Source: Rhizobium sp. 16-488-2b (GTDB lineage: Bacteria > Pseudomonadota > Alphaproteobacteria > Rhizobiales > Rhizobiaceae). Taken from it: 64,000 nucleotides of DNA. The notes beneath the pieces are model-generated. The model did not search any database. It was not told where the DNA came from and saw only the letters and a list, made by a program, of their open reading frames with translations. The translations under genes and the position numbers were made by a program. The stretch lies in assembly GCF_017741815.1 (NCBI RefSeq), contig NZ_JAGHMF010000007.1, positions 372,001-436,000 of the forward strand, read 5' to 3'. This document shows, piece by piece, positions 43,779 to 52,877 of this stretch. Numbering within the stretch: position 1 is the first letter of the stretch; each line of letters starts with the position of its first letter.

Positions 43779-45029
43779 GTGACCAGACAGAATGTCGAAG
43801 CTGCCGAGGAGGCTCTGCGCAGCCTATTTCCGGCAACACCGCTGCAACTCAACGAGCATCTATCCGCTCGCTACGGCGCGGATATCTGGCTGAAGCGCGA
43901 GGATCTGTCGCCCGTCCGCTCCTACAAGATCCGTGGCGCCTTCAATTTCTTCCGCAAGCGCATCGAGGAAGGCGCCTCGGGCAAGACCTTCGTCTGCGCG
44001 TCTGCCGGCAATCATGCGCAAGGCTTTGCCTTCGTCTGCCGCCATTTCGGCGTTCCCGGCGTCGTCTTCATGCCGGTGACGACACCGCAGCAAAAGATCG
44101 ACAAGACCCGCATCTTCGGCGGCGAATCCATCACCATCAAGCTGACGGGCGACTTCTTCGACCAGTGCTACAAGGCAGCCCGCGACCACGTCGAGACGAT
44201 CGACGGCGTCATGGTGCCGCCCTTCGATCATGAAGATATCATCGAGGGCCAGTCGACCGTCGCTTCCGAGATCATGCAGCAGCTGCCCGAGGGCACGGTG
44301 CCCGATCTCGTCGTCATGCCTGTCGGCGGCGGCGGTCTGGCGGCCGGCATCAGCGGTTATCTCAAGGACACGGTGCCGAGCACGGGCTTCTTCTTCGTCG
44401 AGCCGCAGGGCGCACCGAGCCTGAAGCGCAGCATCGAGGCCGGTGAGGTCGTGACGCTCTCGAAGGTCGACAACTTCGTCGATGGCGCGGCGGTTGCCCG
44501 CATCGGCGACCTGAATTTCGCGGCGCTGAAGGATTTCCCGAGCAATCAGGTGATGCTGATGCCGGAGAACGCCATCTGCGTGACGATCAACGAGATGCTG
44601 AACGTCGAGGGCGTGGTGCTGGAACCAGCAGGCGCTCTGTCGCTGACGGCAATCGCCACGATGGATCCCGAAACGATCCGCGGCAAGACGGTGGTTGCGA
44701 TCGTTTCCGGCGGCAATTTCGATTTCGAGCGACTTCCGGATGTGAAGGAAAGGGCCATGCGCTATGCGGGCCTGAAGAAATACTTTATTCTCCGGCTACC
44801 GCAGCGCCCGGGCGCGCTCCGCGACTTCCTCAACCTGCTCGGCCCCGATGACGATATCGCCCGCTTCGAATATCTGAAGAAGACTGCCCGCAACTTCGGT
44901 TCCGTCCTGATCGGCATCGAAACCAAGGCGCCGGAAAACTTCGCGGCACTCTTCGCGAAATTCGAGACATCGGGTATCAGTTTCGAGGACATCACCGAAA
45001 ATGAGATCCTCGCGAACCTCATCATTTAA
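43779..45029 (+). CDS. ilvA: Threonine ammonia-lyase (biosynthetic-type, short form)
   Basis: A 416-residue PLP enzyme that deaminates threonine to 2-oxobutyrate, the first step of isoleucine synthesis. The PLP lysine is K50 in VRSYKIRGAFN; the phosphate loop is MPVGGGGLAAGI and SAGNHAQG is intact. The C-terminal part (about 330-416) holds one ACT-like regulatory domain (YFILRLPQRPGALRDFLNLL, FGSVLIGIE), fewer than the two of E. coli IlvA. The start is GTG at 43779. Confidence 0.93.
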   Translation: MTRQNVEAAEEALRSLFPATPLQLNEHLSARYGADIWLKREDLSPVRSYKIRGAFNFFRKRIEEGASGKTFVCASAGNHAQGFAFVCRHFGVPGVVFMPVTTPQQKIDKTRIFGGESITIKLTGDFFDQCYKAARDHVETIDGVMVPPFDHEDIIEGQSTVASEIMQQLPEGTVPDLVVMPVGGGGLAAGISGYLKDTVPSTGFFFVEPQGAPSLKRSIEAGEVVTLSKVDNFVDGAAVARIGDLNFAALKDFPSNQVMLMPENAICVTINEMLNVEGVVLEPAGALSLTAIATMDPETIRGKTVVAIVSGGNFDFERLPDVKERAMRYAGLKKYFILRLPQRPGALRDFLNLLGPDDDIARFEYLKKTARNFGSVLIGIETKAPENFAALFAKFETSGISFEDITENEILANLII

Positions 45030-45090
45030 CTTTCACGGCAGCGGCCCTATTTAACCTTGATGGCATCCGCCCTCATCACAAAGGCGTATC

Positions 45091-45420
45091 ATGGCTTCGA
45101 TTTTTTCCAGCATTTTCTCCATGTTCTCGGGCGGCGAAAAGCAGCCGGGTGCTGCGTCCTCCAGCGCCGCTTCCGATCCGCAGCCCTATGCCGATTGCAC
45201 GATCTATGCCGAACCGATGAAGGAAGGCGGCCAGTACCGTCTGGCTGGCCGTATTGAAAAGACCGTTGGCGACGAGGTGCTGGTGCGCAATTTCATCCGC
45301 GCCGACATGTTTTCGTCGACGGATGATGCGATCGAATGCACCGTGCGCAAGGCGCAGCAGATCATCGATCAGAACGGACCGTCCCTGTTCAGCGACGGAG
45401 CCAAGGTTCGTCAGGTCTGA
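45091..45420 (+). CDS. HlyU family protein
   Basis: A 109-residue protein of the HlyU (PF10115) family: an N-terminal hydrophobic/Ser-rich stretch (MASIFSSIFSMFSGGEKQPG), then DCTIYAEPMKEGGQYRLAGRIEK and LVRNFIRADMFSSTDDAIECTVRKAQQIIDQNG. The name comes from a Vibrio annotation; the Vibrio HlyU haemolysin regulator is a different ArsR-type protein, so regulation by this protein is not implied. It is small, cytoplasmic and follows ilvA. Confidence 0.9.
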   Translation: MASIFSSIFSMFSGGEKQPGAASSSAASDPQPYADCTIYAEPMKEGGQYRLAGRIEKTVGDEVLVRNFIRADMFSSTDDAIECTVRKAQQIIDQNGPSLFSDGAKVRQV

Positions 45421-45654
45421 TCACGGAAGGCTGGCGCGCCCTTGCGTGTTGAGCGCTCGCGCCGTCATTCCCTCATGCTATTTTAAAACATTGCGGCGAT
45501 CCTGCGCTCAGCAGACATCGCAGGAATATCCAGTGCTTCAGAATGCCCGCCGCACATCCGTGATGAATTTCGCCGACAGAGCGGCCGAGATGGCATTGCG
45601 TGGTGTCGTTGGGCCGGCGCGGCCGCCGCATCGCCTTGACGGGAGGTCGCGGCG

Positions 45655-46935
45655 TTGATCGCAAACGTCAATCTCATCCTCTTCGTCGTCGAGGCCATCG
45701 GCTATTTCGCGCTGATGGTGACGCTGCTGCATTTTCGCGCCCGCATCGGCCTCGGCATATTCCTGACGGCACTCGGCGTCATGCACTTCATGGAGACCTA
45801 CCTCGCGGCGGTCTTTTATGTCGAGCTGCCGTTCGGGATCGTCTCGCCGGGATCATCGGTGTTTTTCACCGGCAAGCTGATGATGATCCTGATGCTCTAT
45901 CTTCAGGAAGATGCCGCCGTCGTCCGCCAGCCCATCTACGGGCTCTTCATCGGCAACCTTTTGACCGTCGCGATCGCCTGGATCGAGCAATGGCACGCGC
46001 CGCTGGAGCTTACATCGGGCGCATTGCCGAGCGACGAGTTTCTGAAGGAAATGGGCTGGCTGATGCTCTGGGGCACGGCCATCCTCTATCTCGACGCCAT
46101 CGGCATTATCCTGCTCTACGAGCGGCTCGGCCGCTATTTCAGGCAGCGGCCGATCCTGCGCTTCATGATCTGCGGCTTCGTGCTTTTGACCTTCGACCAG
46201 ATCGCCTTCTTCGGCGCGCTGCACTACTCGGTCGGCGTCCCGCTCGCCGCCTTCTGGGGTGGCTGGAAGGCGAAGATGTTTGCCGTCTGCATCTACGCCG
46301 TGCTCTTTGCGATCTACGAGAAATGGATCGGCCGCGCCGTGACAACATCGAGCGCACGCCCGATCGGCGACATCTTCAGCGACCTGACTTTCCGCGAGCG
46401 CTACAACGATCTCTTGAGCCGCACCGGCCGGGACGTGTTGACCGGACTTTACGACCGCACGCGAATGGAACTCGAAGCGCCGGTCATGATCCGCGAATCG
46501 CTGCGCCAGGGACAATCCGCAACGGTGATGATCCTCGACGCCGATCACTTCAAGAACGTCAACGACGTGTTCGGCCACCTGCAGGGCGACGATGTCCTGC
46601 GCGCGATCTCAGCGCGCCTGGGCTCGATCCTGCGCGCCGGCGACCGGGTGTTCCGCTTCGGCGGCGAGGAATTTGTGGCGATCTGCCCGTTGACCGATCA
46701 CGCCGAAGGCCTGCGTCTTGCCGAGAGGCTACGCTGGACGATCGAAAGCAGTGTCGCCACGCCCGACGGCAAGCCGGTAACCATCAGCATCGGCGTCGCA
46801 ACGGCCAGCGAAGACGGCGACGCCTTTACCGCGATCCTGTCGGCCGCCGATGAGCGGCTTTATTGCGCTAAGAAGAACGGCCGAAACTGTGTCTTCGGCC
46901 AGACCGGCGTCCATGGTCTCACGGTTGCCGGCTAA
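45655..46935 (+). CDS. Membrane-anchored diguanylate cyclase (GGDEF)
   Basis: A 426-residue protein. Residues 1-225 contain six or seven hydrophobic helices with acidic/aromatic loops, a sensory membrane module of unassigned type. The GGDEF domain (about 265-420) has the active-site GGEEF at 336-340 and an RxxD inhibitory site, RAGD, at 327-330, correctly spaced, so product-inhibited c-di-GMP synthesis is likely. DVLTGLYDRTRME and ILDADHFKNVND are also intact. The start codon is TTG at 45655 with GGGAGG 8 bp upstream. A PilZ receptor gene lies 4 kb away. Confidence 0.93.
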   Translation: MIANVNLILFVVEAIGYFALMVTLLHFRARIGLGIFLTALGVMHFMETYLAAVFYVELPFGIVSPGSSVFFTGKLMMILMLYLQEDAAVVRQPIYGLFIGNLLTVAIAWIEQWHAPLELTSGALPSDEFLKEMGWLMLWGTAILYLDAIGIILLYERLGRYFRQRPILRFMICGFVLLTFDQIAFFGALHYSVGVPLAAFWGGWKAKMFAVCIYAVLFAIYEKWIGRAVTTSSARPIGDIFSDLTFRERYNDLLSRTGRDVLTGLYDRTRMELEAPVMIRESLRQGQSATVMILDADHFKNVNDVFGHLQGDDVLRAISARLGSILRAGDRVFRFGGEEFVAICPLTDHAEGLRLAERLRWTIESSVATPDGKPVTISIGVATASEDGDAFTAILSAADERLYCAKKNGRNCVFGQTGVHGLTVAG

Positions 46936-46956
46936 CAGTAAGTCTCCGTAAACAAA

Positions 46957-46982
46957 AAGACGGCCGGCAAGCCGACCGTCTT
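46957..46982 (-). terminator. Rho-independent terminator of azoR
   Basis: AAGACGG and CCGTCTT with inner CGGC/GCCG form a strong stem. On the minus strand it is followed by TTTTGTTT, a classic terminator for azoR, whose stop is 23 bp away; on the plus strand it sits behind the diguanylate cyclase gene. Confidence 0.85.
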
Positions 46983-47004
46983 CCTGAACTGACTACCCTT
47001 TGAA

Positions 47005-47619
47005 TTAGGCAGCGAGCGCGAGTTCTTCAGCGCGTGCCTTGGCAGCGCCGACAGCCTTCTCGGCAGCCTCAGGACCAAAAGCCAGACCTTCAACATAGAT
47101 GGTCTCGACGTCGGTCAGGCCAAGGAAGCCGAGGACGGTCTTGAGATACGGTACGGCATGGTTCATCGCAGCGGCCGGGCCCTGCGAGTAGACACCGCCG
47201 GAAGCGAGAACGACGTAGACCTTCTTGCCGGTGGCAAGACCGACCGGGCCGTTTTCGGTGTACTTGAACGTCAGGCCAGCACGGGCGACGTTGTCGATCC
47301 AGCTCTTCAGCGACGAATAGATGTTGAAGTTGATGAGGCCGGTGCCGATGACGATGGTGTCCGCAGCGAGCAGTTCGTTGACCAGCTCATCGGAAATCTT
47401 CGCGGCTTCGCTCTCTTCAGCGGTACGAGCATCGGCCGGCTTGCGGATGGCGACGGAAAACAGATCGTCCATGTGCGCGAGCGGGTTCGCGGCGAGGTCA
47501 CGGCGGACGATGACGCTGCCGGCCTTCTGTGCCTGGAGCTTGCCAGCGAGGTCTACGGCGATATCGGTCGAAAGCGACTCAGCGCGCGGGCTGGAGGTCA
47601 GAAGCAGGATGGACGACAT
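47005..47619 (-). CDS. azoR: FMN-dependent NADH-azoreductase
   Basis: A 204-residue flavodoxin-like AzoR enzyme that reduces azo bonds and quinones. The FMN loop reads LLLTSSPRAESLSTDIAVDL (near 6-24), with TIVIGTGLINFNIYSSLKSWIDNVARAGLTF (near 85-115) and VLASGGVYSQGPAAAMNHAVPYL. It is divergent from a LysR gene, a common arrangement in which the LysR protein activates azoR in response to quinones or electrophiles. Confidence 0.94.
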   Translation of the reverse strand: MSSILLLTSSPRAESLSTDIAVDLAGKLQAQKAGSVIVRRDLAANPLAHMDDLFSVAIRKPADARTAEESEAAKISDELVNELLAADTIVIGTGLINFNIYSSLKSWIDNVARAGLTFKYTENGPVGLATGKKVYVVLASGGVYSQGPAAAMNHAVPYLKTVLGFLGLTDVETIYVEGLAFGPEAAEKAVGAAKARAEELALAA

Positions 47620-47734
47620 GATTGATAATCCTTTGATCTTTGCGTTTGCGGCGCGATCGGGGGAAGGTCGAACCGCGTCTTCGAGTGAAGAAATAGGTCT
47701 AGCGGCATATCGAAAAAACTGGGATAATGTCGAT

Positions 47735-47753
47735 CAATACTATCGATCGATTG
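47735..47753. promoter_or_regulatory. LysR-type (T-N11-A) box
   Basis: CAATACTATCGATCGATTG has inverted arms CAAT and ATTG around 11 bases, the T-N11-A pattern bound by LysR proteins; its centre is nearly palindromic (ATCGATCGAT). It lies in the azoR/lysR divergent gap, immediately before the lysR start. Confidence 0.6.
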
Positions 47754-47754
47754 G

Positions 47755-48732
47755 ATGGATGTAATGTTGCCAAACCCGACACTGGACCAGCTGCAGGTTT
47801 TCCTGACCGTCGCCGAGACCGGCAGCTTCTCGGCCGCCTCGCGCGTGCTCAATCGTGCCCAGTCGGTGGTCAGCTACACCATCGCCAATCTCGAAGCGCA
47901 GCTGGAAATGCAGCTGTTCGAACGCTCCGGAGCTCGTCAGCCGAAGCTTACCGAGGCCGGCAAGGCCATGCTCGAGGATGCCCGCCGGCTGATGACAGAC
48001 CTGCAGGTGATGCGGGCGAGGGTAAAGAGCCTGAAGGAAGGGCTGGAGGCCGAGGTCGATGTGGCGATCAGCGTCATGGTGCCGTCGCAGGCGGTCGTCA
48101 CCGTGCTGCGTGAATTCCGCGATCGCTTTCCCTCCGTCTCGCTCAATCTCAGCGCCGGCGAACTCGGCATGGTCATGGAGTCCGTCTTGTCGGGCAAGGC
48201 CACGATCGGCATTGGCGGAGCGTTGCTGAAGCAGGACGATTCGATCGCCGTTGAAAAGATCGGCCATTCATTCATGATTCCGGTCGCCGCGCGTTCCCAC
48301 CCGCTGGCCAATATCGACAGGCCGCTGACGCTTAGCGATGTTCGCGAGGAGGTGCAGCTCGTCGTCACCGATGCCTCGGGGCTGACCAAGGGCCGTGATT
48401 TCAACGTGCTGTCCTACAAGACGTGGCGCGTCAGCGACATCGCCACCAAGCATGCGCTGATCCGGGGCGGCCTGGGGTGGGGCGGCCTGCCGGCGTCGAT
48501 CATCCGCGAGGATCTGGCCAACGGCACGCTCGTCCATCTCGATCTGCCGGCCTATGAACAGGGCGAATACCCGATCTACGCGATGCGACGGATCGCCAAC
48601 CCGCCGGGTCCGGCCGCCACGTGGTTGATCGAAGCGTTCCATTCGCGGCTGTCGAACTGTCCGAACCACGCCGATTTCACGGCGGCGTTGAATGAGATCA
48701 AGGCTCCCGATCTGCCGCTCGCGGCGGAGTAG
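47755..48732 (+). CDS. LysR family transcriptional regulator
   Basis: A 325-residue regulator. The helix-turn-helix is TLDQLQVFLTVAETGSFSAASRVLNRAQSVVSYTIANLEAQL (near 8-50). The effector domain (about 95-300) follows. The start at 47755 gives MDVMLPNPTLDQL; the ATG at 47764 is equally possible and would leave more room after the operator. It is divergent from azoR, its probable target. Confidence 0.92.
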   Translation: MDVMLPNPTLDQLQVFLTVAETGSFSAASRVLNRAQSVVSYTIANLEAQLEMQLFERSGARQPKLTEAGKAMLEDARRLMTDLQVMRARVKSLKEGLEAEVDVAISVMVPSQAVVTVLREFRDRFPSVSLNLSAGELGMVMESVLSGKATIGIGGALLKQDDSIAVEKIGHSFMIPVAARSHPLANIDRPLTLSDVREEVQLVVTDASGLTKGRDFNVLSYKTWRVSDIATKHALIRGGLGWGGLPASIIREDLANGTLVHLDLPAYEQGEYPIYAMRRIANPPGPAATWLIEAFHSRLSNCPNHADFTAALNEIKAPDLPLAAE

Positions 48733-48753
48733 GCGAGGCTCTAAGCCCCGCCT
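48731..48753. terminator. Hairpin between convergent lysR and cpdB-like genes
   Basis: AGGCGAGGCT pairs with AGCCCCGCCT (one mismatch) across CTA, overlapping the lysR stop. The convergent gene ends at 48764. Confidence 0.45.
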
Positions 48754-48763
48754 GTAGTCTATC

Positions 48764-50752
48764 TTAGAGAACCAGCCGGAACTTGGCGAAACCATCCGTG
48801 CCTTCGCCGGCGTCCTCGATCTTCGCGCCCTTAATGTCGGCGATGAACTGCTTCGCCTTCGGCCCGCTCTGGAACGTCGCAGTCGCCCCCGTCACTGGCT
48901 TGAAGGTCCAGTTGCCGTCGGCGGCGGGATTGATCGTTCCCTGCTCGTGCACATAACGCACGATCACGTCGCGGTTCGTATCAGGCGCCTGGAACACCAC
49001 CTTGTCGGCCGCGATCTCGGGGAACTTTCCGCCGCCGCCGGCGCGGTAGTTGTTGGTCACGACCACGAACTTTTGGCTCGGGTCGATCGGCTTTCCGTCA
49101 AACGCAAGGTTCTGGATGCGGTTGGATCCGGCGTTGATGGCGTTGCCGTCATTGTCGTATTTGCGCGGCTGCGCCAGGTCGATCTGGTAGGTGACGCCGT
49201 CGATCACGTCGAAATTGTAGGAAGGGAAGTCGGCGTTCAAAAGCTCGGCGTCCTTCGTGCCTTCCTTGATCTCGTTGAACATACCGGCCGACATTTCCAG
49301 CCAGTTCTTCACCTGCTCGCCGGTGATGACGACGGCCTGGACGGTGTTAGGATAGAGATAGAGGTCGGCGATGTTCTTGATGGCGAGATCGCCAGCCGGA
49401 ACATCCGTATAATAGTCGGCGCCGCCACGACCGCCTGACTTGAAGGGCGCCGCCGCCGAGAGCACCGGCAAATCCCTGTATTCGGTATCGGCAAGCATCT
49501 GCTTGATGTACCAGGTCTGCGCCTGGCTGACGATCTGCACGGAGGGATCGTCGGCGACCAGCGCGAAGTAGGAGTAGAGCGGCGCCGACGTCTTGCCGAC
49601 GGGAGTGCGGACATAGGCGAGCGTCGCCTCATGCTCCGCCTTGGCGGCCTCGACGACTTCCTTCTTGTCGGTGACATCGGCCACGACCTTCTTCTTGTCG
49701 TCGCGGTGATAGATCGGCCGCGCCTCAGACGTGAAGTCGACGATCTTCCAGCTCCTGCCGTCCTTTTCGAGCAGCAGATCGATCAGGCCGAGATGCGAGC
49801 CCCAGAAGCCGGCCATGACGGCGGGCTTGCCATGCAGTGTTCCCTTGATCGGATCGGCGTTCTGAATGCCGTCCCAGGTCTTCGGTCCGGGGAAGACGAG
49901 GTGCTGGTGGCCGGTAAAGATCGCGTCGATGCCGTCGACGGCGGCCAGATGCAGCGAGGCGTTCTCCATCTTGTCCGTGGGCGCGCTGCCATCGATGCCC
50001 GAATGCGAGAGCGCGATCACGATATCCGCGCCCGCTTCCTTCATCGCAGGCACCCAGGCCTTGGCGGCTTCAACGATATCGCGCGTTTGTGCCTTGCCCT
50101 CGAGATTCTTGATATCCCAGAGCATGATCTGCGGCGGAACGAAGCCGATGAAGCCGATCTTCACCGGGCTTTCGTTGCCGGCCCCGTCCTTGATCATCTT
50201 TTCGACGATGATGTAGGGCTTGAAGAAGAGCTCGTCGTTCTTAGGATCGGAAGCGAGCTGGCCCTTGGTTAGGTTGGCGCAGACGAACGGGAAGTTCGCG
50301 CCACGAAGCACCTTGAACATGAAGTCGAGCCCGTAATTGAACTCGTGATTTCCAAGCGTGCCGACGGTATAGCCGAGCGTGTTCATCGCCTTGATGACGG
50401 GGTGAACGTCGCCATCCTTCAAGCCGCGCTGATAGGCCATGTAATCGCCCATCGGATTGCCCTGCAGGACGTCGCCATTGTCGATCAGCAGCGAGTTCGC
50501 CGCCTCGGCGCGAATGGTGTCGATGATCGTCGCGGTGCGCGCCAGTCCCATCGTGTCGTTCGGCTTGTCGGCGTAATAATCGTACGGGAAAACGTTGACG
50601 TGAATATCCGTCGTTTCCATCAGCCTGAGGTGCGCTTGGTTGGCGGCGGCGCGTGCGCTGAATGGATGCAGCAAAACGAGTGCCGATGTGGCGGCGATAC
50701 CGGTGAGAAGAGAACGACGGCTCATGGATAAAAGATCAAGATTGGAAGACAT
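48764..50752 (-). CDS. cpdB: Bifunctional 2',3'-cyclic-nucleotide 2'-phosphodiesterase/3'-nucleotidase
   Basis: A 662-residue periplasmic metallophosphatase. A twin-arginine signal is visible (SMSRRSLLTGIAATSALVLL, near 9-28, cleavage near ARA-A). The calcineurin-like domain has RLMETTDIHVNVFPYDYYAD (D-x-H), LLIDNGDVLQGNP (G-D), VGTLGNHEFNYGLDFM (G-N-H-E) and FTGHQHLVFPG (G-H-x-H). The C-terminal 5'-nucleotidase domain (about 390-640) carries the substrate pocket (VTNNYRAGGGGKFPE). It scavenges phosphate and nucleosides from 2',3'-cyclic nucleotides. Unlike E. coli CpdB (Sec), this one uses Tat. Confidence 0.95.
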   Translation of the reverse strand: MSSNLDLLSMSRRSLLTGIAATSALVLLHPFSARAAANQAHLRLMETTDIHVNVFPYDYYADKPNDTMGLARTATIIDTIRAEAANSLLIDNGDVLQGNPMGDYMAYQRGLKDGDVHPVIKAMNTLGYTVGTLGNHEFNYGLDFMFKVLRGANFPFVCANLTKGQLASDPKNDELFFKPYIIVEKMIKDGAGNESPVKIGFIGFVPPQIMLWDIKNLEGKAQTRDIVEAAKAWVPAMKEAGADIVIALSHSGIDGSAPTDKMENASLHLAAVDGIDAIFTGHQHLVFPGPKTWDGIQNADPIKGTLHGKPAVMAGFWGSHLGLIDLLLEKDGRSWKIVDFTSEARPIYHRDDKKKVVADVTDKKEVVEAAKAEHEATLAYVRTPVGKTSAPLYSYFALVADDPSVQIVSQAQTWYIKQMLADTEYRDLPVLSAAAPFKSGGRGGADYYTDVPAGDLAIKNIADLYLYPNTVQAVVITGEQVKNWLEMSAGMFNEIKEGTKDAELLNADFPSYNFDVIDGVTYQIDLAQPRKYDNDGNAINAGSNRIQNLAFDGKPIDPSQKFVVVTNNYRAGGGGKFPEIAADKVVFQAPDTNRDVIVRYVHEQGTINPAADGNWTFKPVTGATATFQSGPKAKQFIADIKGAKIEDAGEGTDGFAKFRLVL

Positions 50753-50822
50753 GAAAACTCCTTCAAAACATCACGCGAAACCCGCCCAGCGGCGAGAGTA
50801 GGGTGATTTTCGAAGGAGTAAA

Positions 50823-50839
50823 CCCTGTAAATGACAGGG
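50823..50839. promoter_or_regulatory. Inverted repeat upstream of cpdB and after pilZ
   Basis: CCCTGT and ACAGGG flank AAATG. Read on the minus strand it contains CTGTCAT, one half of a PhoB-type box, but the second half at 11-bp spacing is missing. It lies about 75 bp upstream of the cpdB-like start. Confidence 0.3.
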
Positions 50840-50876
50840 GAATATCGGTTTTCGCTTTATGCGTGTGAGATGCGAC

Positions 50877-51209
50877 CTACCGCGCAAGAACGGGCTTCAC
50901 TTCCTTGTGGAAGAATCGGAAGTAGGAGGCTACCTGCGCGCGGGCGTTGGAGTTCGGGTCGAACTGGATGCCGACGCGGCCGTTGTGGCTCCAGCGGATG
51001 ACGCCGTGGAGAACGCCGAGATCGTCGGCAAGAATCTGCACGCGGCTGCCGGAGGCCGCATGCAGCGGCGCGCGGACTTCGAGCGCTACGCCCGAGATGG
51101 ACATGTTGAGAATACGCGCATCGACTTCCTTGGTAAGGTAGCGAACCTTGCCGAACAGCCGGCACGTTTTGCGCTCGGCCTTGCGAGTAATAATGTTGAG
51201 ATTATGCAT
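50877..51209 (-). CDS. PilZ domain protein
   Basis: A 110-residue single PilZ domain, the usual c-di-GMP receptor. The RxxxR motif reads RKAER (9-13) and the (D/N)xSxxG motif is NMSISG (near 36-41), so ligand binding is plausible. The start at 51209, with GGGAGAC upstream, gives MHNLNIITRKAERKTCRLFG; a longer frame continues into unrelated sequence. Output partner unknown; the window also encodes a membrane diguanylate cyclase. Confidence 0.9.
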   Translation of the reverse strand: MHNLNIITRKAERKTCRLFGKVRYLTKEVDARILNMSISGVALEVRAPLHAASGSRVQILADDLGVLHGVIRWSHNGRVGIQFDPNSNARAQVASYFRFFHKEVKPVLAR

Positions 51210-51298
51210 GACGCGTCTCCCAAATTGAACTGGAGACAGCATACGTCGCGTAGATTGAAATGAATTTATACAATTCGCTAAAATTGCGCGATCGATTT

Positions 51299-52180
51299 TT
51301 ACTTCCGCATTGCTTCCCGGCGGCCGACGACATGCTCGCGCCAGATCGTGAAAATGCCGGAGGCGACGACGATGACCGAGCCGATGATCGTGTTGAGGCT
51401 TAGCGTCTCTCCATAGATCGTCACCCCGATGATCGAGGCATAGACGAGCTGCAGATAGGTGAGCGGCTGTACGGCCGCGGCATCGAGCATGTCGTAGGCG
51501 CGGATCAGGAAATAGTGGCTCGATATGCTGGTCATGCAGACAAGCGCCATCCACACCCAATCCGTAGGCGCCATCCATGTCCAGTAGAACGGCCCGACCA
51601 GCGTCATCGCGATGGCGCCAACGACACCGGTATAAAAGAAGCTGGTCATCGACGAATCGTCGCGGCTGACCAGCCGGGTGGCAATGACGTAGAAAGCGAA
51701 GAGAAAGCAGGAGAAGACGGCCAGCAGCAGCGTGACGTCGAAGAAGCCGCTATCGGGCTTCAGGATCAGAAGCACACCGACCAACCCCGCGCCGATCGCC
51801 GTCCACCGCCGCCAGCCCACCCGCTCGCCGAGCAGCGGCATGGCGAGCAGCGCAATCAGGATCGGCGTCGCCGAAAAGATCGCCTGCGAGTGCGCGAGCC
51901 CGATCACCGCGAAGCAGCTGATCACGACAACCACCTGAGCGGCGAGAAGCAGCCCGCGTATCACCTGCAGGACCGGCCGCTTGGTGCGTGCCGTGGCGAC
52001 AATCCCGCCGCGCATCTTCGCGGCCAGAAGGATGGTGAAGAGGCCAAAGGCCCAATAGCGGATCATCGTCACGAAAACGGGCGGGTAGGCGCCGCCCAGA
52101 TGCTTTGAGATGCCGTCCTGAATGGAAAAGATGGTGATCGCCAGAAGAACGAAAATATAGCCCCGGGTCTTCGATCTCAT
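51299..52180 (-). CDS. EamA/DMT family transporter
   Basis: A 293-residue membrane protein with ten predicted helices in two EamA repeats (about 5-135 and 150-285). The first repeat opens YIFVLLAITIFSIQDGISKHLGG with VTMIRYWAFGLFTILL; the second has FFYTGVVGAIAMTLVGPF and PLTYLQLVYASIIGVTIYGE, the EamA signature. The drug/metabolite transporter superfamily exports amino acids and other metabolites; the substrate is not predictable. It is upstream of pilZ on the same strand and follows the Lrp gene. Confidence 0.92.
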   Translation of the reverse strand: MRSKTRGYIFVLLAITIFSIQDGISKHLGGAYPPVFVTMIRYWAFGLFTILLAAKMRGGIVATARTKRPVLQVIRGLLLAAQVVVVISCFAVIGLAHSQAIFSATPILIALLAMPLLGERVGWRRWTAIGAGLVGVLLILKPDSGFFDVTLLLAVFSCFLFAFYVIATRLVSRDDSSMTSFFYTGVVGAIAMTLVGPFYWTWMAPTDWVWMALVCMTSISSHYFLIRAYDMLDAAAVQPLTYLQLVYASIIGVTIYGETLSLNTIIGSVIVVASGIFTIWREHVVGRREAMRK

Positions 52181-52253
52181 AGCGTCTTCTTAATGCACCG
52201 GCCTCGGCCGTATTCCGGAAACACCCGCGCAGGCAAGTGATTCCGCTCCTCCG

Positions 52254-52715
52254 TCACAAGCCCACATTGGGCCGGTCCATCACCTCGCGCAAGGCAAAGC
52301 TGGAGTTGATCTTGACGACGTGGGGCAGGGCCGAGAGCCAGTCGCGATGGATGCGCTCATAGTCCTCCAGATCGCGGGCCGCCACGCGCAGGATATAGTC
52401 ATACTCGCCCGACATCAGGTAGCAGACGAGCACATTGGGACAGCGCTTCACGGCGGTCTCGAATTCCGACAGCGTCTTGGCGAACTGGCCGGACAACGAG
52501 ATGTGCACGATGGCGATCATCTTGTAGTCGAGCGCCTTGGGCGAGACATGCGCGTGATAACCAAGGATGACGCCGCTGCGGTCGAGAATGTCGAGCCGCC
52601 GCGAACAGGCCGACGCGGATAGCCCCACCTTGGCGGCAAGATCGGCGTTGGTGATCCGCGCGTTCGATTGCAGCGCTTTCAAAATGGCATGATCGATGGC
52701 GTCGAGATCCGACAT
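52254..52715 (-). CDS. Lrp/AsnC family transcriptional regulator
   Basis: A 153-residue regulator with an N-terminal HTH (IDHAILKALQSNARITNADLAAKVGLSASACSRRLDILDRSG, near 6-47) and a RAM/ACT-like ligand domain (about 65-150, KMIAIVHISLSGQFAKTLSEFE). It is divergent from alanine dehydrogenase, so it is the likely alanine-sensing activator of that gene (AldR type). Confidence 0.93.
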   Translation of the reverse strand: MSDLDAIDHAILKALQSNARITNADLAAKVGLSASACSRRLDILDRSGVILGYHAHVSPKALDYKMIAIVHISLSGQFAKTLSEFETAVKRCPNVLVCYLMSGEYDYILRVAARDLEDYERIHRDWLSALPHVVKINSSFALREVMDRPNVGL

Positions 52716-52790
52716 TCGAAGAACTTTCGATTATTGCGTCTGAAACGCATCTTTCTTCGAAAATTGCCATACATGCAAATCCTCTTTGCA
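52715..52790. promoter_or_regulatory. Inverted repeats in the lrp/ald control region
   Basis: Two candidate Lrp-type site pairs lie in the divergent gap: TTCGAAGAA (52715-52723) with TTCTTCGAA (52753-52761), about 38 bp centre to centre, and TGCAAA-TCCTC-TTTGCA (52774-52790). Multiple phased sites are usual for Lrp-family wrapping. The assignment is positional inference. Confidence 0.45.
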
Positions 52791-52877
52791 AGGACATTTC
52801 GTGCACGCGGTGATTGGATTTCCCTCGTGAACGCTTCGCTCGACGAGGCTGAAAAACAAACGAGGAGGAGCGCCCAG

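Noticed and set aside
50823..50839. Pho box before the cpdB-like gene
   Set aside because: Only one CTGTCAT half-site is present; the second at 11-bp spacing is absent, so PhoB control is not claimed.
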